This document shows, piece by piece, positions 61,957 through 64,000 of a stretch of DNA of 64,000 bases. Position 1 is the first letter of the stretch. Every line of letters starts with the position of its first letter. The position numbers and the translations under genes were made by a program. Source of the stretch: Hyphomicrobium denitrificans 1NES1 (GTDB lineage Bacteria > Pseudomonadota > Alphaproteobacteria > Rhizobiales > Hyphomicrobiaceae); assembly GCF_000230975.2 (NCBI RefSeq), contig NC_021172.1:248001-312000 (forward strand), given 5' to 3'. The notes beneath the pieces were generated by a model. The model did no database searches and had not been told where the DNA came from. It worked only from the letters and a program-made list of their open reading frames with translations.

Positions 61957-62469
61957 TTATTGCTGGTTGTTGGCGCTGTTGGCGGAATCGGACGCACCCT
62001 CGGAGAACTTTGTCTTCTGAGAGTTTGCTGCCTGGACGGCGTTGAAGAACTCCTTGTCGTCGCCGATCGTAAGGGTTGGCTCACAATTCGGTGTACATGC
62101 GTACGTGAAGCGTGTGCTGCCTTTGTGCAAATTGACGATTTTGCGGTCGTCGCGCTCGACCAATACGCGTTGGTCCTGAATGACGTTGTGAGCAGCGTCG
62201 AGGGCAATGACATTCGTAATGCCGAATGTCTTGCCGGTGACGACCAACAGATTGCCGTCTTGCAGAGTCACGTCGGCGATCGATGGGTTGCCGACGATGA
62301 TTTCGGTAGCGGGGCGCGGAAGGTGGAGCAGTTGAGACTGGTCGTAACGTACAATCAAGTCAGCGGCCGAGGCGCCAGCCGCTGAAAGAGCCGTCAGCAT
62401 AACCGCCAAGCCGGTGCGAACGACCCAAAAGGCGCGCGACGATGCGAGCGTTTCTGTTCCACGGTGCAT
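61957..62469 (-). CDS. Pilus assembly protein N-terminal domain protein (CpaC-N-like)
   Basis: 170 residues from ATG 62469 (GGAAGGA site 8 bases upstream). Signal peptide (VVRTGLAVMLTALSAAGASA), then the T2SS/T3SS pilus N-domain: LIVRYDQSQLLHLPRPATEIIVGNPSIADVTLQDGNLLVVTG (core strands), GITNVIALDAAHNVI. Full-length CpaC secretins have a long secretin domain after this; here the protein stops after a short flexible tail (SDSANSANNQQ), so it is a stand-alone N-domain protein, known from other Tad loci. Confidence 0.85.
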   Translation of the reverse strand: MHRGTETLASSRAFWVVRTGLAVMLTALSAAGASAADLIVRYDQSQLLHLPRPATEIIVGNPSIADVTLQDGNLLVVTGKTFGITNVIALDAAHNVIQDQRVLVERDDRKIVNLHKGSTRFTYACTPNCEPTLTIGDDKEFFNAVQAANSQKTKFSEGASDSANSANNQQ

Positions 62470-63017
62470 TGGCGCGATCCTTCCGAAGCTAACGCGCAAA
62501 TAAGCTCATCAAATGGTGAAGGAACTGCAAATGCTTGTTCCGAACCGCAGCAGTATGGGGCGGCCGCGGCAGACTGGGCGGCCGCCAGATGCGCTTGCTG
62601 GTTAATCCGGTGACTGATGAAGTCTCGCGCCGAAAGTCCGACTCGCCAGAGGAGTGCAGACAACCAAAGTTATTTCATCTTTGAGTCAAAGCGACAGCGG
62701 TCTCATTCCTGCCCCTTACTGAGGCCAACAGTTCTATAAATACTTCAATAAACCTAGTATTAACTCGTATTCCTCTATCTTATTTTCAAATTTTGCGCGA
62801 TTGTGATGTATATATATGCCGTTCTCTGCTATTTATTCTACTTAATACATAAGAAGGCATTGGATAATATTTGTTAGTCAGTAGCCGGTACCGGGCGGCT
62901 GCGTTTTACCTGCCTTTAAGTTTTGCGATCTACAGTCCGCATCAGTTCAGCGGTGAGGACATCCTCTTCCCGAGGAACGGGATCGATAAAAGTATTAGCG
63001 TAGATCGGAACAAACCA
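62470..63017. other. Non-coding region upstream of the Flp pilin gene
   Basis: 548 bases without a convincing gene. The part from about 62700 to 62890 is markedly AT-rich compared with the rest of the window (TATAAATACTTCAATAAACC, TGTATATATATGCC, TTGGATAATATTTG) and probably holds the strong pilin promoter; TGGATAATATT near 62871 is a good -10-like element. Transcription then passes through about 140 bases of leader before the pilin ATG. Confidence 0.6.
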
Positions 63018-63200
63018 ATGAACATGATTTCGCGTTTCATGAGCGATGAGTCGGGTGCAACGGCCATCGAATATGGCTTGATCGCTGCCCTTATCGGCGT
63101 TGCTCTCATCACCGTGCTGGGTCAGGTTGGTTCCAGCCTCAGCACCACCTTTGGGAAGGTGAAGAGCTCGCTGGATACGGCAAACGGTGGTGGCACCTGA
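63018..63200 (+). CDS. flp: Flp family type IVb pilin
   Basis: 60 residues from ATG 63018 (a second ATG two codons later is equally possible). Short basic leader, DESGATAIEYGLIAALIGVA with the G/A-TAIEYGLIA Flp signature: cleavage after the glycine, Glu at +5 and Tyr at +6, then one hydrophobic helix. C-terminal LSTTFGKVKSSLDTANGG. Main subunit of the Flp adhesive pilus. A small hairpin (AGCGCT / AGCGCT, 63203-63218) follows immediately and may protect the mRNA end. Confidence 0.93.
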   Translation: MNMISRFMSDESGATAIEYGLIAALIGVALITVLGQVGSSLSTTFGKVKSSLDTANGGGT

Positions 63201-63242
63201 TAAGCGCTTTTTAGCGCTGGGCTTATTGTAAGAGTGCATTTG

Positions 63243-63278
63243 AGCGCGCTCGGAGAAGGTTCTTCGAGCGCGCTTTTC
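63243..63278 (+). terminator. Hairpin between the two pilin genes
   Basis: Ten-base inverted repeat AGCGCGCTCG / CGAGCGCGCT (63243-63252 and 63265-63274) with a 12-base loop, followed by TTTTC. Likely a partial terminator that keeps the first pilin more abundant than the second, whose ribosome-binding site follows within 20 bases. Confidence 0.7.
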
Positions 63279-63293
63279 ATAAAGGTCTTTGCA

Positions 63294-63470
63294 ATGCTGC
63301 CTTCCAGCCTACGCGGTTTTGCGCGCGACGAGAGCGGTGCGACCTCGATCGAATATGCACTTATCGCGAGTATTGTCAGTCTGGCGATCATTGGCGGGCT
63401 AACGGGGGTCAGGGCTTCACTCATCGGCATTTTCGACTCTGTGGTTGCAGGATTCGGCCAAACTAATTGA
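63294..63470 (+). CDS. Second Flp family pilin
   Basis: 58 residues from ATG 63294 with AAAGG just upstream. RGFARDESGATSIEYALIASIVSLAIIGGL has the same Flp signature (SIEYALIA with Glu+5, Tyr+6). Differs from the first pilin through most of its length, so it is an old paralogue, perhaps a minor pilin. Read after a hairpin that probably reduces its level. Confidence 0.9.
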   Translation: MLPSSLRGFARDESGATSIEYALIASIVSLAIIGGLTGVRASLIGIFDSVVAGFGQTN

Positions 63471-63554
63471 TTGCCGACGCCCCTGCCGTTAGGCCGACCT
63501 TTACCGTGTTGCGCCATACTCTGTCCGCGGTCGCGTTTCTCGTACAGGTGAATA

Positions 63555-64000
63555 ATGTCGGTGCTGATTTTTCTTCTCGTCGCGATCTTTCCGATTGCGA
63601 TGGCATTTGCCGCAGCAAATGACCTTTTCACGATGAAGATCCCGAACGTTATCTCCCTCGCGCTGGCCGGAGGTTTCGTTGCGCTGGCATTTGTAACGCG
63701 GATGCCGCTTGAGACATTCGGCCTGCATCTTGCGTATGCCTTCGGGGTGCTGGCCCTGACGTTTACGCTTTTTGCTTTCAAGTTGGTTGGGGGCGGCGAC
63801 GCCAAGCTGATGGCAGCAGGGGCCCTTTGGATGGGTCCGGAGTTCATCCTCCCCTTTATCGCCTTCGTCACGATCTGGGGCGGCGCTTTGTGCCTCCTGA
63901 TCCTGAGCTATCGGAGAGCGGTTCCAGCCGAACTTTGGCCGCTGCCGGGTTGGGCGCAGCGTCTGCATACGGCAGGCGGTCCGATTCCCTATGGCATCGC
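63555..64000 (+). CDS. cpaA: Prepilin peptidase CpaA (A24 family), cut by window end
   Basis: At least 148 residues, open to the window end. Starts MSVLIFLLVAIFPIAMAF; the first catalytic aspartate is in AAANDLFTMKIPN, the second in the diagnostic KLVGGGDAKLMAAGALW. Several membrane helices. The last readable residues, GGPIPYGIA, are the conserved C-terminal motif, so only a few codons are missing. It cleaves the leader peptides of Flp pilins and TadE/TadG, all encoded next to it. Confidence 0.93.
   Translation, partial: MSVLIFLLVAIFPIAMAFAAANDLFTMKIPNVISLALAGGFVALAFVTRMPLETFGLHLAYAFGVLALTFTLFAFKLVGGGDAKLMAAGALWMGPEFILPFIAFVTIWGGALCLLILSYRRAVPAELWPLPGWAQRLHTAGGPIPYGI

Overview
The window is a continuous stretch of alphaproteobacterial chromosome, most likely from Hyphomicrobium or a close relative (order Hyphomicrobiales). 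Three things point there. The glycerate dehydrogenase at 35444-36412 reads, from memory, almost residue for residue like the crystallised Hyphomicrobium methylovorum enzyme. A serine-glyoxylate aminotransferase lies nearby, and together they form two steps of the methylotrophs' serine cycle. The tmRNA gene is of the circularly permuted, two-piece alphaproteobacterial type, with tag ANDNYAEAALAA. I see no prophage, insertion sequence, CRISPR array or rRNA, and no tRNA other than tmRNA.

Layout. 1-7 kb: the 3' end of ligA, then a minus-strand cluster (DUF3754 protein, prmA, aminopeptidase P, a 64-residue protein), and a membrane J-domain protein facing the other way. 7-17 kb: UvrD/PcrA helicase divergent from a very large AsmA-family protein, small DUF4169 and ribbon-helix-helix genes, fumC, then sspB directly downstream of the tmRNA gene; both act in trans-translation quality control. 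17-25.5 kb, plus strand: a CPBP protease, thyA-folA, hflK-hflC-DUF2065-Do protease (membrane and periplasmic proteostasis), then psd-pssA (phosphatidylethanolamine synthesis).

25.5-35 kb, minus strand: mannose-1-phosphate guanylyltransferase, a HerA-like ATPase, a soluble histidine kinase, an operon of a secreted protein with exbB, exbD and tonB, and a chain-length/tyrosine-kinase-like polysaccharide protein whose ATP site looks broken and which carries an EF-hand-like loop. 35-42 kb: serine-cycle genes, a broken GIY-YIG gene, an amidase, a thioredoxin-fold protein, and a divergent DUF1007/znuA pair around a Zur-like palindrome.

42-49 kb, minus strand: the complete phosphate regulon core phoR-pstS-pstC-pstA-pstB-phoU-phoB, with a textbook PHO box that points away from pstS. 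49-56 kb: a cysteine-poor Rrf2 regulator divergent from a five-gene, translationally coupled periplasmic operon (imelysin, multicopper oxidase, di-haem oxidoreductase, second imelysin, DUF1513). This is the known imelysin iron cassette with a multicopper oxidase inserted, and it is the most interesting system here. 56-60 kb: rimO, a cation-efflux transporter, a DUF457-like membrane protein and a TetR regulator with a nearby perfect palindrome. 60.5-64 kb: the edge of a Tad/Flp pilus locus, with two TadE/G pseudopilins and a CpaC-N-like protein on one strand and two Flp pilins and the prepilin peptidase cpaA (cut by the window end) on the other.
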